Shown piece by piece: positions 37,736-47,463 of a stretch of DNA of 64,000 nucleotides. The notes beneath the pieces were generated by a model. That model was not told the DNA's origin, did not search any database, and saw only the letters and a program-made list of their open reading frames with translations. A program made the position numbers and the translations under genes. The stretch's first letter is position 1; the number at the start of each line of letters is the position of its first letter. Source of the DNA: Nocardioides humi (lineage in GTDB: Bacteria > Actinomycetota > Actinomycetes > Propionibacteriales > Nocardioidaceae); contig NZ_CP041146.1 of the NCBI RefSeq assembly GCF_006494775.1, positions 992,001 to 1,056,000 on the forward strand, written 5' to 3'.

Positions 37736-38706
37736 ATGTCCGATCAGCCTGCGTGTTGCGTCCCTGCCGGCCTCGACGCCCGCTCGGGGGCGGCCCCGGC
37801 CGCGCCGCCGGCGGAGCTGCGGGGCACCGACCCGTCGGCCATGGCGGCGATCCCGGCGGGCCGGGCCGTCCTGGGCGACCACTTCGGGGACGGCTACGCC
37901 GGCGACGGCGAGCGACCGGTCCACGAGGTCGAGCTGTCCGCCTTCCTGCTCGGCACGACCACGGTGACCAACGCCGCCTTCGCGGCCTTCGTCGACGCGA
38001 CCGGCCACCGGACCACGGCCGAGACCGAGGGCTACTCCGCCGTCTTCCACACCGACGTCGCGGCCCCGCTCGCCGACGTGCTGGGCTACTCCCCCGCGAC
38101 GCCGTGGTGGGTGGGCGTGCGCGGCGCGGACTGGCGGCACCCCGAGGGCCCGCTCTCGGACCTCGCCGACCGGGCCGACCATCCGGTGGTCCACGTCTCC
38201 CACGACGACGCCCTGGCCTTCGCCCGATGGGCCGGGAGGCGGCTGCCGACCGAGGCCGAGTGGGAGTACGCCGCCCGCGGCGGCCTCGCCGCGAAGCGCT
38301 ACCCCTGGGGGGACGACCTGATGGCCGACGGCGCCTGGCGGTGCAACATCTTCCAGGGCAGCTTCCCGGCCAGCAACACCGCCGAGGACGGCTGGACGAC
38401 CACCGCGCCGGTGACGGCGTACTCCCCCAACGGCTACGGCCTCCACCAGATGGTCGGGAACGTGTGGGAGTGGTGCGCCGACTGGTTCGACCCGGGGGCG
38501 TACACCGACCGGCCGCGGCGCGATCCGCGCGGCCCGGCCTCTGGTACGGTCCGCGTGATGCGCGGGGGTCGTTCCTGTGCCACGACTCGTACTGCAACCG
38601 GTACCGGGTCGCCGCCCGTTCCGCGGCACCACCGGACTCCAGCGCCTCGAACCTCGGCTTCCGCTGTGCCGCCGACGCCACCACCGAGAAGGAGATCGAC
38701 GCGTGA
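37736..38706 (+). CDS. Formylglycine-generating enzyme (one frameshift)
   Basis: This copper-dependent oxidase converts the active-site cysteine of sulfatases to formylglycine. A G restored in the GGGGG run at 38564-38568 gives a 323-residue protein. SUMF-fold landmarks include [47 protein letters not shown] and the C-terminal [15 protein letters not shown], with the copper-binding cysteines Cys282 and Cys287 at the five-residue spacing of human Cys336/Cys341. The N-terminus has a CC pair, frequent in bacterial FGEs. The stop overlaps the sulfatase start (GTGA), coupling enzyme and substrate. This is the aerobic type, not the radical-SAM anSME. Confidence 0.93.
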
Positions 38707-40256
38707 CACGCCCCGGCCGACTCCGGCTGGCCACCGCCGCCGTCCTGAGCGCGAGCGTGCTCGCCGCCTGCACGGGCGGGGGTGGCGGCGGGGCCGAGGA
38801 GAAGCGGCCGGCGGTGAAGTACCAGCCGCCGGGCGAGCAGGCCGAGGTCGCGGCGCCGACGGAGCAGGACACCGTGCTGGGCCCGGAGGCGACCCCGGTG
38901 CCGATCACGTCGCCCGAGCAGCCGAACCTGCTGATGATCACGATGGACGACGCGGCGCTCAAGGACATGCAGTTCATGCCGCACCTGCAGGAGCTGATCG
39001 CCGACCAGGGCGTCACCATCGCCAACGGCCTCGCGCCCACCCCGATCTGCGTGCCCGCCCGCGCCTCGCTGCTGACCGGCCAGTACGCCAACAACCACGG
39101 CGCGGTCACCATCAGCGGGGAGGGCGGCGGCTACCACGCGTTCGACGACGAGGACACGCTGCCGGTCAGCCTGCAGAAGGCGGGCTACGACACGATGATG
39201 GTCGGCAAGTACCTCAACGGGTACACGAAGAGCGAGGTGCACCACGAGCCGCCGGGCTGGACCGTGTGGCGCCCGACGGTCGACTTCGCGACGTACAACT
39301 TCGAGCACCCGCAGCTGCTCGTGGACGGCCGGATCAAGGACTACGACACCTACTCCACGACGCTGCTCAGCGACCAGTCGAACGGCCTGATCGAGGACCG
39401 CGCCGACAGCGACGACCCGTGGTACCTGTGGGTCAACTACGTCGCCCCGCACCACGGCAGCCCCCACGAGGACGACGACCCGGAGGGCATCTCGACCACG
39501 GTCCCCGACAAGCAGGACAAGGACACGTTCTCCGACCTCGAGCTCGACACCACGCCGGAGATGTTCGAGGAGGACCCCTCCGACAAGGCGCTGGTCCGGG
39601 CCGCGCGCCAGAAGAGCTCCCCGGAGCGCCGCGCGGGGCTGCGCGAGGCGCGCCAGCAGCGGGTCGAGTCCCTCCAGGCCGTCGACCGCGCCATCGCCCG
39701 CACGGTCGACACCCTGCGCGAGACCGGCCAGCTCGACGACACCTATGTCGTGGTGACCTCCGACAACGGCTTCACTGTCGGGGAGCACAACCTCAACGGC
39801 AAGCTGTGGTACTTCCGCGACAGCATCGGCATCCCGATGTTCATCCGCGGCCCGGGGCTCCCGGCCGGCATCACCACGCAGGCGCCGGTGACCAACGCCG
39901 ACTGGGCACCGACGTTCGCCGCCCTCGCCGGCACCACCCTCGACCGCGACGCCGACGGCGTCGACGTGATGCCGTGGCTCGACAGCGACGCCACCCGGCG
40001 CGTCATCCCGGTCGCCGGCTGGCCGGTCAAGGGCGGCCTCGAGCCGCTCTACACCGGGGTGATCGTGGGGCCGTGGACCTACGTGCGCGGGCGCAAGGGG
40101 CGCGGCGAGATCTACTACGCGAAGTCCGACCCCTACCAGCTCTACAACATCTACCGGGACCCGCGGTTCAAGAGCGTGCGCAAGGAGCTGCGCCGGCTGT
40201 GGGCGGAGACCCGCGACTGCGCCGGAGCCTCCTGCCCGCGGACCTTCATGCAGTAG
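38703..40256 (+). CDS. Secreted sulfatase lipoprotein (arylsulfatase/alkaline phosphatase superfamily)
   Basis: A 517-residue lipoprotein with lipobox VLAAC (Cys23). The sulfatase motif [11 protein letters not shown] has Cys116-x-Pro-x-Arg, the target for formylglycine conversion by the enzyme encoded immediately upstream. Metal ligands are suggested by MDD at 81-83 and [12 protein letters not shown] near 350. A central [10 protein letters not shown] insert distinguishes it from generic arylsulfatases. Being exported, it needs FGE action before or during translocation. It may trim sulfate from the cell's own or an environmental polymer. Sulfotransferases 4 kb away suggest the former, but that is inference. 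Confidence 0.92.
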   Translation: MTRPGRLRLATAAVLSASVLAACTGGGGGGAEEKRPAVKYQPPGEQAEVAAPTEQDTVLGPEATPVPITSPEQPNLLMITMDDAALKDMQFMPHLQELIADQGVTIANGLAPTPICVPARASLLTGQYANNHGAVTISGEGGGYHAFDDEDTLPVSLQKAGYDTMMVGKYLNGYTKSEVHHEPPGWTVWRPTVDFATYNFEHPQLLVDGRIKDYDTYSTTLLSDQSNGLIEDRADSDDPWYLWVNYVAPHHGSPHEDDDPEGISTTVPDKQDKDTFSDLELDTTPEMFEEDPSDKALVRAARQKSSPERRAGLREARQQRVESLQAVDRAIARTVDTLRETGQLDDTYVVVTSDNGFTVGEHNLNGKLWYFRDSIGIPMFIRGPGLPAGITTQAPVTNADWAPTFAALAGTTLDRDADGVDVMPWLDSDATRRVIPVAGWPVKGGLEPLYTGVIVGPWTYVRGRKGRGEIYYAKSDPYQLYNIYRDPRFKSVRKELRRLWAETRDCAGASCPRTFMQ

Positions 40257-40419
40257 GGAACCGCCGATCAATCTCGCCTGCTGCGCGCCGCGATGCACGC
40301 ACGCTGGCTACGTTGGCAACGCACGCACCTCACGGCGCTCGCGACGGCGACATCGATCAGCGCTTCCCTAGCGCGTTGGTGTCACGGGCGCGTCGCGCCG
40401 ACCGGTAGCGTTGCGTCCC

Positions 40420-41678
40420 GTGAGCACCACCCCGTCCCGCGTGTTCGCGGCCAGGCTGGTCGGGCTCCCGATCTTCGACCCCCAGGGCGACCAGGTCGGG
40501 AAGGTCCGCGACCTGGTCGTCACCATGCGCACCGAAGGCACCCAGCCGCGGGTGCTCGGGATGGTCGCCGAGGTGTTCGGCCGGCGCCGGATCTTCGTCC
40601 CGATGACCCGGGTGACGAACATCGACAGCGGGCACGTCTACACGACCGGCCTGCTCAACATGCGCCGCTTCGAGCAGCGCTCCACCGAGACCCTGGTCAT
40701 CGGCCAGATGCTCGACCGCACCGTGACCATCAAGGACAGCGGCATCACCGGCACCGTGTACGACGTCGCGATGGAGCCCGCCCGCACCCGGGACTGGGTC
40801 CTCAGCCGGGTCGCCGTGCGCGAGCCGTCCAAGGGCTTCCGCCGCCGCGGGCAGACCCACGTCGTGGAATGGCGCAACGTGGTCGGCCTGCACCGCGTCG
40901 ACGAGGCGCAGGGGGCGACCCACCTGATCGCGGCCCTCAACGAGATGCGGCCCGCCGACGCGGCGAGCATCCTGCACGACCTGCCCGCCGAGCGTCGTAC
41001 CGCCGTCGCGCTGGCTCTCGACGACGAGCGGCTCGCCGACGTGCTGGAGGAGCTGCCCGAGGACGACCAGGTCGAGATCCTCAAGGGACTGGACTCCGAG
41101 CGCGCGGCCGACGTCCTCGAGGAGATGTCGCCCGACGACGCGGCCGACCTGGTCGCGGACCTGCCGCCGGAGACCCAGGAGATCCTGCTCCAGCTGATGG
41201 AGCCGGAGGAGGCCGAGGACGTCCGCCGGCTGATGTCGTACGTCGAGAACACCGCCGGCGCGATGATGACCTCCGAGCCGGTCATCCTGGGCCCGGACGC
41301 CACCATCGCCGACGCGCTCGCCCACGTGCGCAACCCCGAGCTCACCCCGTCCCTCGCGGCGCTGGTCTACGTCTGCCGCCCACCGCTGGAGACGCCCACC
41401 GGCAAGCTGCTCGGCGTCGCCCACATCCAGCGCCTGCTCCGCGAGCCCCCTCGACGCTGGTCGCCGGGGCGCTCGACGACTCCCTGGAGTGGCTGCGCCC
41501 GGAGGCGACCATCGACGAGGTCGCGGCCCACCTGGCGACGTACAACCTGGTGGCGGCGCCGGTCGTCGACGAGGACCGGCGCCTGCTCGGCGCGGTCACC
41601 GTCGACGACCTGCTCGACCACATGCTCCCGGCCAACTGGCGCGACCGGGCGCGGCAGCGCGGAGGGGCGGCGTCATGA
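40420..41678 (+). CDS. Soluble MgtE-N/CBS-domain protein with PRC-like N-terminus (one frameshift)
   Basis: About 419 residues when a C is restored at CCCCC 41446-41450 (LLREPPSTLVAGALDDS). Residues 1-120 resemble PRC-barrel folds (RLVGLPIFDPQGDQVGKVRDL). About 160-290 is the MgtE N-terminal superhelix (LPEDDQVEILKGLDSERAADVLEEM repeats), and about 285-415 holds a CBS pair. The pore-forming MgtE membrane domain is absent, so this cannot itself be a channel. The group probably senses Mg2+ or nucleotide and regulates another protein. The GTG start gives a family-like N-terminus. It overlaps the DUF1003 gene by ATGA. Confidence 0.85.
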
Positions 41679-42202
41679 GCGAGGCGCGCCGCGAGCGGCT
41701 CGACACCCCCCGCGACCAGCGGCGGCAGCTGGTCCGCCGGCCGGCGTACAACGCCGACGCGTTCGGCGTGTTCGCCGAGCAGTTCGCCCGGTTCATGGGG
41801 ACGGCGACCTTCCTCATCTACATGACGCTGTTCGTCGTCGGCTGGATCGGCTGGAACCTGGTCGTCCCCGACGGCCTGCGCTTCGACGAGTACCCGTTCA
41901 TCTTCCTGACCCTGATGCTGAGCCTGCAGGCGTCGTACGCCGCTCCACTGATCCTGCTCGCGCAGAACCGCCAGGAGGCGCGGGACCGGGTGATCGCGGA
42001 GCAGGACCGGCAGGCGGACGCGCGGGCGCACGCCGACATGGAGTTCCTCGCGCGCGAGGTCGCGTCGCTGCGGATGGCGGTCGGCGAGGTCGCCACCCGC
42101 GACTTCCTGCGCTCCGAGCTGCGCTCGCTGCTGTCCGACCTCGACGAGCGTGCGCAGTCTCACGGGGACGGCGCCGACGAGGAAGCTCCGGCCGCTCCGT
42201 AG
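41675..42202 (+). CDS. DUF1003 family membrane protein
   Basis: A 175-residue protein. Two transmembrane helices (about residues 45-65 and 77-98) are separated by a short loop (PDGLRFDEYPFIFLT). A long charged C-terminal helix (QNRQEARDRVIAEQDRQADAR) typical of DUF1003 follows. The gene travels with MgtE-N/CBS proteins in actinobacteria, and here the ATG overlaps that gene's stop. A joint role in metal handling or stress sensing is likely but unproven. Confidence 0.88.
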   Translation: MSEARRERLDTPRDQRRQLVRRPAYNADAFGVFAEQFARFMGTATFLIYMTLFVVGWIGWNLVVPDGLRFDEYPFIFLTLMLSLQASYAAPLILLAQNRQEARDRVIAEQDRQADARAHADMEFLAREVASLRMAVGEVATRDFLRSELRSLLSDLDERAQSHGDGADEEAPAAP

Positions 42203-42205
42203 ACT
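42200..42205 (+). promoter_or_regulatory. Putative -10 element for a near-leaderless mrp transcript
   Basis: TAGACT ends 8 nt before the GTG of mrp, overlapping the DUF1003 stop codon. The distance is compatible with transcription starting at or next to the start codon, as is common in actinobacteria. Confidence 0.35.
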
Positions 42206-42213
42206 CAACGGTT

Positions 42214-43396
42214 GTGAGCAGTACGACGCAGTCCCCGTCCGTCGAGCAGGTCATGGCCGCGCTCAGCAAGGTCGACGACCCCGAGATCAAGCGCCCCATC
42301 ACCGAGCTCGGCATGGTGGAGGGCGTGGACATCGCCGCGGGCGACGGCGGCTCGGTGGTGACGGTCAAGGCGCTGCTGACCGTGGCGGGCTGCCCGCTCA
42401 AGGACACCATCAACCGCGACGTCTCGGCCGCCGTCGCCGCCCTCCCCGGCGTGACCCGGGTCGAGGTCGAGCTCGGCGTGATGTCCGCCGAGCAGCGCTC
42501 CGGGCTGCACGAGACGCTGCGCGGCGGCCAGGCGCAGCGCGAGATCCCGTTCGCGCAGCCGGGCTCGCTCACCAAGGTCTTCGCGATCGCGTCCGGCAAG
42601 GGCGGCGTCGGCAAGTCGTCGGTGACCGTCAACCTCGCCCTCGCGCTGGCGGCCGCCGGCCGCAAGGTGGGCCTCGTCGACGCCGACATCTACGGTCACT
42701 CGGTGCCGGCGATGCTGGGCGTCGCCGACTCCCGGCCCACCCAGGTCGAGGACCTGATCATGCCGGTCCCGACGCCGTCCGGCGTCTCGGTCATCTCGAT
42801 CGGCATGCTCAAGCCGCGCCGCGACCAGGTCGTCGCCTGGCGCGGGCCGATGCTCGACCGCGCCCTCGTGCAGATGCTCGCCGACGTCTACTGGGGCGAC
42901 CTCGACGTCCTCCTGCTCGACCTGCCCCCGGCACCGGCGACGTCGCGATCTCGATGGGCCAGCACCTGCCGGGCGCCGAGGTCGTCGTGGTCACCACGCC
43001 GCAGGAGGCCGCGGCCGAGGTCGCCGAGCGCGCCGGCACGATGGCCTCGATGATGCACCAGCGGGTCGTCGGCGTGATCGAGAACATGAGCTACCTCCCC
43101 TGCCCCACTGCACGGCCGAGGGCAAGGACCACCGGCTCGAGGTCTTCGGCTCCGGCGGCGGCGACCGGGTCGCGGAGACGCTCTCCCAGCGCTTCGGGTA
43201 CGACGTGCCCGTGCTCGGCCGGATTCCCCTCGACATCGCCCTCCGCGAGGGCGGCGACGCCGGCAAGCCGATCGTCGACGCCGACCCCACCGCCCCGGCC
43301 GCCGCGGCGCTGCGGTCGATCGCCGACCGCCTCGACGGCCGTGGCCGCGGATTGGCCGGCATGCAGCTCGGGCTCACCCCGACCAGTAAGTTCTGA
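42214..43396 (+). CDS. Mrp/NBP35 family iron-sulfur cluster carrier ATPase (two frameshifts)
   Basis: Mrp-type P-loop ATPases assemble and deliver Fe-S clusters in the cytosol. With bases restored at GG 42930-42931 (LPPGTGDVAISMGQH) and CCCC 43103-43106, the product is about 394 residues. An N-terminal DUF59/MIP18 domain (VMAALSKVDDPEIKRPITELGMV) is followed by deviant Walker A GKGGVGKSS near residue 130, VGLVDADIYGHS, LLLDLPPGTGD and a cluster-binding CPHC motif. The second missing base falls inside the CPHC codons, so the given sequence hides it. Start is the GTG at 42214. Confidence 0.93.
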
Positions 43397-43449
43397 CCCG
43401 CACGCTGCGACAGGCGTGCGCGGGACGACGGTAGAGGGGCGGGCGGCGG

Positions 43450-43806
43450 GTGTTCGGGATCGGTTTCGGCGAGCTCGTGGTCATCGCCTTCCTCGCCGTG
43501 CTCGTCTTCGGCCCCGACAAGCTGCCCGAGCTCGCCCGCCAGGCCGGCCGGCTCGTCCGGGAGCTGCGCCGGTTCGCCAACAACGCGCGCGACGAGCTGC
43601 GCTCCGAGCTCGGGCCCGAGTACGCCGACCTGGAGCTGACCGACCTCGACCCCCGCGCGATCGTCCGCAAGCACATCGCCGAGGCGATGGCCGAGCTCGA
43701 CGAGCTGGAGGACACCATCCGCAGCGCCGGCGAGGACGACGCGCCCCCGCCGGCGCGGCTGCTGGAGCCGGGCGAGCGGCCGCCGTACGACATCGACGCG
43801 ACGTAG
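43450..43806 (+). CDS. tatB: Sec-independent translocase protein TatB
   Basis: A 118-residue protein with the TatA/B plan. A short N-terminal helix (FGIGFGELVVIAFLAVLVFG) is followed by the FGPDKLPEL hinge and a charged amphipathic helix, then a variable acidic tail. GxGE early and the long amphipathic stretch favour TatB (a subunit of the twin-arginine substrate receptor) over TatA. The GTG start immediately precedes the membrane helix. It follows mrp by 53 bp, an arrangement seen in other actinobacteria. Confidence 0.9.
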   Translation: MFGIGFGELVVIAFLAVLVFGPDKLPELARQAGRLVRELRRFANNARDELRSELGPEYADLELTDLDPRAIVRKHIAEAMAELDELEDTIRSAGEDDAPPPARLLEPGERPPYDIDAT

Positions 43807-43818
43807 CCCGGGTGGGTC

Positions 43819-46179
43819 GTGCGCTCCTGGGATGACGTCGCCGCGACGCTGAGAGAGCTGCGCACCCGAGCGGGGAGCCCGTCGTACACGCGGCTGGCGG
43901 CGCAGGTCGGGCAGCGGCGGGCGGCGCAGGGTCGGCCCGAGCACACCAGTCGGACCGCGGTGTACGACTGCTTCCGGGACGGCCGGGTCCGGATGGACCT
44001 CGCGCTCCTCGAGGACCTCGGCGCCGTGCTCGGCCTGTCCGGGACCGAGGCCACGGCATGGAGCGCGTCGCTGTTCGCGGTGCAGAACGGGATCGACGCG
44101 GCACGCATCGTCGCGAGCGACCCGGATCCGGCGACGACCGCCACCTTCGTCGGCCGCACCGCCGAGCTCACGGCGCTGCGGGCGCACGAGCGCGGCGTCT
44201 TCCTGATCAGCGGCGTCGGCGGCGTGGGCAAGACCCAGCTGGCGATCCGGGCCGCCCGCGACCACGTGCGCGACGGCCGGGCCGACCGGCTGCTGCTGGT
44301 CGACCTCCGCGGGTACGACGAGACCCGGCCCGGTGCCGACCCGGCGGCGGTGCGCCACGAGCTCCTCAAGCAGCTGGTCGACGCGCCTCCGCGCGGGCTG
44401 CCGGCGCCGGAGGAGCAGCGCGCGCTCCGCGCCGCGCTCGTGGAGCGACGCTGCGTCCTCCTCCTCGACAACGCCGCGTCGGCCGACGAGATCGCCGCCG
44501 TTCTCGGCGCTGTCGGCCCGGACGAATGCGGCTCACTGGTGCTCGCCACCAGTCGCGCCGGGCTCGACTGGCCGCTCGCGCAGCACCTCGCCCTCGACGG
44601 CCTGGACCCGGTGTCCGCCGTGTGGCTGCTGGCGGCGTACGGACGCGCGGTGCCCGTCGAGGACCACGACACCGCCCTCGCCCTGGCCGCACTGGTCGGG
44701 CACCACCCGCTCGCACTCGAGCTGACCGCGCACCGGCTGGCCGAGCGCCCGGACTGGTCGCTGGCCGACCACCTGGCGGCCACGCGCCACGAGCACGACC
44801 TGCTCCGGCTCGACCAGCCGGTGAGCGCGAGTCTCGAGCTGTCCTTCCGGGCGCTCGATCCCGGCGCGGGCCGCACGCTGCGGCTGATCGCGGAGCAGCC
44901 CTGCGGGCACCTGCCCGCCGAGGCCGTGGCCGAGCTGCTCGGCGCCGACCTCGCCAGCACCACGACCTGGCTGGACGGCCTCGCCGCCGCCCACCTCGTC
45001 AGCGGTCCCCCGGATCGGATCGTCCTCCACGACCTGGTGCGGGTGGCGGCGCGAGCGTGGGGCCCGCGCCAGGACTCGCCGTCCGAGCGCGACGCCGCGC
45101 GCGAGCGGCTGGTGGACCACTGCCTGCGCGCCGCCGAGCGCGCGATCGCCGCGACGGGCATGCTCTCCTACGCCCCCGGCCAGCCGGCTCCGGACGGAGG
45201 AGAGCCCGCCGAGGACGCCGACCACGCCTGGTCGTGGCTGACGCGGGAGCGGACCAGCCTCATCGCCCTGGTCGACCCGGCGTACCGGCCCGGGCCCGAG
45301 GCGACCGTCCGGATGTCACGGCTGCTCGGCCGCTACCTCGACACGCAGGGTCTCCACCAGGAGGCCGTCGTCCTCCACGGGTGGGCGGTCGACGCCGCCC
45401 TCGGCCGCGCGGACGACAGCGGCGCGATCGGTGCCCGAGGCCACCTGGCGGCCGCACACGCGCGCCTGGGCCACGCGGAGACGGCGCTGCGGGAGACCGA
45501 GCTCATCCTGGCCGGCGCCGACCCCGCAACCGAGGCCGGCGCCGACGCGAGCGCGACCGCCCGCACCGTGCGCGGCGTCCTCGCGGTCCACCGGGGCGAC
45601 CTCGAGCAGGCTCTCGACGAGTTCCGGGCGGCGTTGGCGCTGGTCGACACCGGCCGGACCGTCCGCACGCGGACCGGTCTCCTCGGGAACATCGGTGTGG
45701 TGCTGACCCACCTGTCCAGGTTCCCGGAGGCGATCGCCCACCAGCAGGAGGTGCTCGACCTGGCGCTGCGCGACCGCGACTGGAGCCTGGCCTCCTCCGC
45801 CCTCAACAACCTGGTGGACAACCAGCTCGCCGACGGCTCGCCGAACGAGGCGCTCCGCGCCGCCGAGCGAGCGTGCGACCTGGCGGAGCGCTACGGGGTG
45901 AACGCGGCGGCCAGCCGCACCAATCTTGGTGTCGCGCTGACGGCGCTCGACAGGTACGACGAGGCGCGGGCCGCGCACCGGCTCGGGAGCGCCGCGGCTC
46001 GGGAGGCCCGGGACCCCGACCTGGTGGCGGCGATCGCCAACAACCTCGGCGACACCGAGCGGGCCGCCGGTGACCTCGACGCCGCGCGGGCCGCCTACTC
46101 CAGCGCGCTCCGGCACGTGGTCCACGCCGACGGGTTCGAGGCGCAGCGCGCCCGGGAGGGACTCGCGCTCACCGGGTGA
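43819..46179 (+). CDS. STAND-family regulator: HTH, NB-ARC ATPase and TPR repeats
   Basis: A 786-residue signal-integration protein. Residues 1-95 form an Xre-like helix-turn-helix region (SYTRLAAQVGQRR ... TAVYDCFRDGR). About 108-380 is an NB-ARC NTPase with P-loop SGVGGVGKTQ (131-140), kinase-2 CVLLLDNA and GLDxVSAxWLL/HHPLALEL segments. From about 500 to the end there are TPR-like repeats (EQALDEFRAALALVDTG). STAND proteins are ATP-driven switches; this arrangement is common in actinobacterial transcription regulators. An anti-phage role seems less likely because no effector domain is attached. Its end overlaps the convergent gene by 11 bp. Confidence 0.87.
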   Translation: MRSWDDVAATLRELRTRAGSPSYTRLAAQVGQRRAAQGRPEHTSRTAVYDCFRDGRVRMDLALLEDLGAVLGLSGTEATAWSASLFAVQNGIDAARIVASDPDPATTATFVGRTAELTALRAHERGVFLISGVGGVGKTQLAIRAARDHVRDGRADRLLLVDLRGYDETRPGADPAAVRHELLKQLVDAPPRGLPAPEEQRALRAALVERRCVLLLDNAASADEIAAVLGAVGPDECGSLVLATSRAGLDWPLAQHLALDGLDPVSAVWLLAAYGRAVPVEDHDTALALAALVGHHPLALELTAHRLAERPDWSLADHLAATRHEHDLLRLDQPVSASLELSFRALDPGAGRTLRLIAEQPCGHLPAEAVAELLGADLASTTTWLDGLAAAHLVSGPPDRIVLHDLVRVAARAWGPRQDSPSERDAARERLVDHCLRAAERAIAATGMLSYAPGQPAPDGGEPAEDADHAWSWLTRERTSLIALVDPAYRPGPEATVRMSRLLGRYLDTQGLHQEAVVLHGWAVDAALGRADDSGAIGARGHLAAAHARLGHAETALRETELILAGADPATEAGADASATARTVRGVLAVHRGDLEQALDEFRAALALVDTGRTVRTRTGLLGNIGVVLTHLSRFPEAIAHQQEVLDLALRDRDWSLASSALNNLVDNQLADGSPNEALRAAERACDLAERYGVNAAASRTNLGVALTALDRYDEARAAHRLGSAAAREARDPDLVAAIANNLGDTERAAGDLDAARAAYSSALRHVVHADGFEAQRAREGLALTG

Positions 46180-47398
46180 GGACGCCCCGTGCCTTGACCA
46201 CGCCGCCAGCCGACACCAGGCGGACCTTCACCGGCGTACGGGCGCGCTGGCGCAGCGCCGTGCGTCCCTTCGGCGTGATCTTGATCTTCACCATGCGCTT
46301 GGCTCCCGCGGCCACGTGGTAGCTGCCCTTGGCCACCACCTTGCCGCTCCGGACGACCCGGACCTTGCCGTGGCAGTCGGCGCCCGCCGCGCAGGCGATC
46401 TTGACCTTCGCCTTCTTCCGGTTCGGCTTGGCGTCGACCCGCTTCTCGGCCAGCCGGGGATAGGACGCCGGGGACATCCGCACCACTCCCCAGCCACCGC
46501 TCGCCAGCAGGCCGGACACGTAGACGTTGCCGGCTGCATCGGTCGCCATGCCGAAGGTGTGCGAAGCGGGGACCTTGCTGGTCCCCAGGTAGACCCCGTC
46601 GGGACTGAACGCGTCCAGGTCGCTGTCCCCGGTCAGCCAGCGGTCCAGGACCAGCACGGACCCGCCGAGACCGACGTCCAGCGCCACCGGGAGCTCGAAC
46701 TGGCCGGCGCCGTGCCCGAGCTGTCCCCACTTCCCCTGGAACACGCCGGTGTCGGCGCGGAAGCGCTGGATCCGGCTGTTGTCCCGGTCCACGACGTACA
46801 TGCTGCCGTTGCCGTAGGCGACGTCGACCGGGGTGTCGAACCGGCCGTTCCCGGTGCCCGGGCCGCCGATGGCCGGCGCATTCGGCGTGACCCGGTCGAT
46901 CTCGTCGCCGGTGGCGTTGGCGATCCACAGCTGGCCGGTGCCCGGGTGGGTCTCCAGCCCCCACGGATCGAAGGAGCCGCCGCCGGGCGAGGTGTAGCTG
47001 CCCAGCGACGCGCCCCCAGGGCTGAAGACGTGCACGGCGCTCGGCAGGCCGCCGTACTCGGAGAGGTAGATCCGCCCGTCGGGACCGACCGCCAGCCCGT
47101 AGGCGGTGGAGACGCCGGTCGCGAACGACGACAGCAGCCGGCCCGTCTCGTCGTAGGTGAGCAGCCTCTCGTCGGCCGCGACCAGGACGTGGCCGCTGTT
47201 GTCGACGGCGACCGGTCCGGCCTCGCCGACGGCCCAGTGGCCCGTTTCGACGTACAGGGCGCCGGGAGCCGCCCGCGGGGCCGTCGGCGGGGCGGTCGGC
47301 ACGCTCTCGGTCCGGGCCGCGGCGGGCACGAGTCCCGCTCCCACCAGCATCCCCGCGCCGAGCAGGACGGACAGGGCACGTCGGGCGATTCCACGCAT
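46169..47398 (-). CDS. Secreted NHL/beta-propeller protein
   Basis: A 409-residue exported protein with signal sequence (SVLLGAGMLVGAGLVPAAA). About six blades have NHL/SMP-30-like repeats such as VGEAGPVAVDNSGHVLVAAD, GLAVGPDGRIYLSEY, PVDVAYGNGSMYVVDRDNSRIQRF and FGMATDAAGNVYVSG. The last 80 residues form an Ig-like or stalk domain with a CxxG-type pair (ACAAGADCHG) and many Lys/Arg. Propellers of this kind usually bind proteins or glycans. ATG 47396-47398 precedes the signal peptide; the longer upstream frame is not coding. Confidence 0.8.
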   Translation of the reverse strand: MRGIARRALSVLLGAGMLVGAGLVPAAARTESVPTAPPTAPRAAPGALYVETGHWAVGEAGPVAVDNSGHVLVAADERLLTYDETGRLLSSFATGVSTAYGLAVGPDGRIYLSEYGGLPSAVHVFSPGGASLGSYTSPGGGSFDPWGLETHPGTGQLWIANATGDEIDRVTPNAPAIGGPGTGNGRFDTPVDVAYGNGSMYVVDRDNSRIQRFRADTGVFQGKWGQLGHGAGQFELPVALDVGLGGSVLVLDRWLTGDSDLDAFSPDGVYLGTSKVPASHTFGMATDAAGNVYVSGLLASGGWGVVRMSPASYPRLAEKRVDAKPNRKKAKVKIACAAGADCHGKVRVVRSGKVVAKGSYHVAAGAKRMVKIKITPKGRTALRQRARTPVKVRLVSAGGVVKARGVLTR

Positions 47399-47463
47399 GC
47401 TCCGGGAGTCTGGTGTCCCCCGACCGGCGGTGGGCGCAATCCGGACGAATCCGAACGGACCGC

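Noticed and set aside
36591..40298. A 1235-residue minus-strand frame across FGE and sulfatase
   Set aside because: Only the last 358 residues match a family (EEP). The upstream part is antisense to two well-supported genes.
43819..46179. Anti-phage STAND (Avs-like) system
   Set aside because: The protein has an N-terminal HTH and no nuclease, TIR, protease or other effector domain, and no defence genes flank it.
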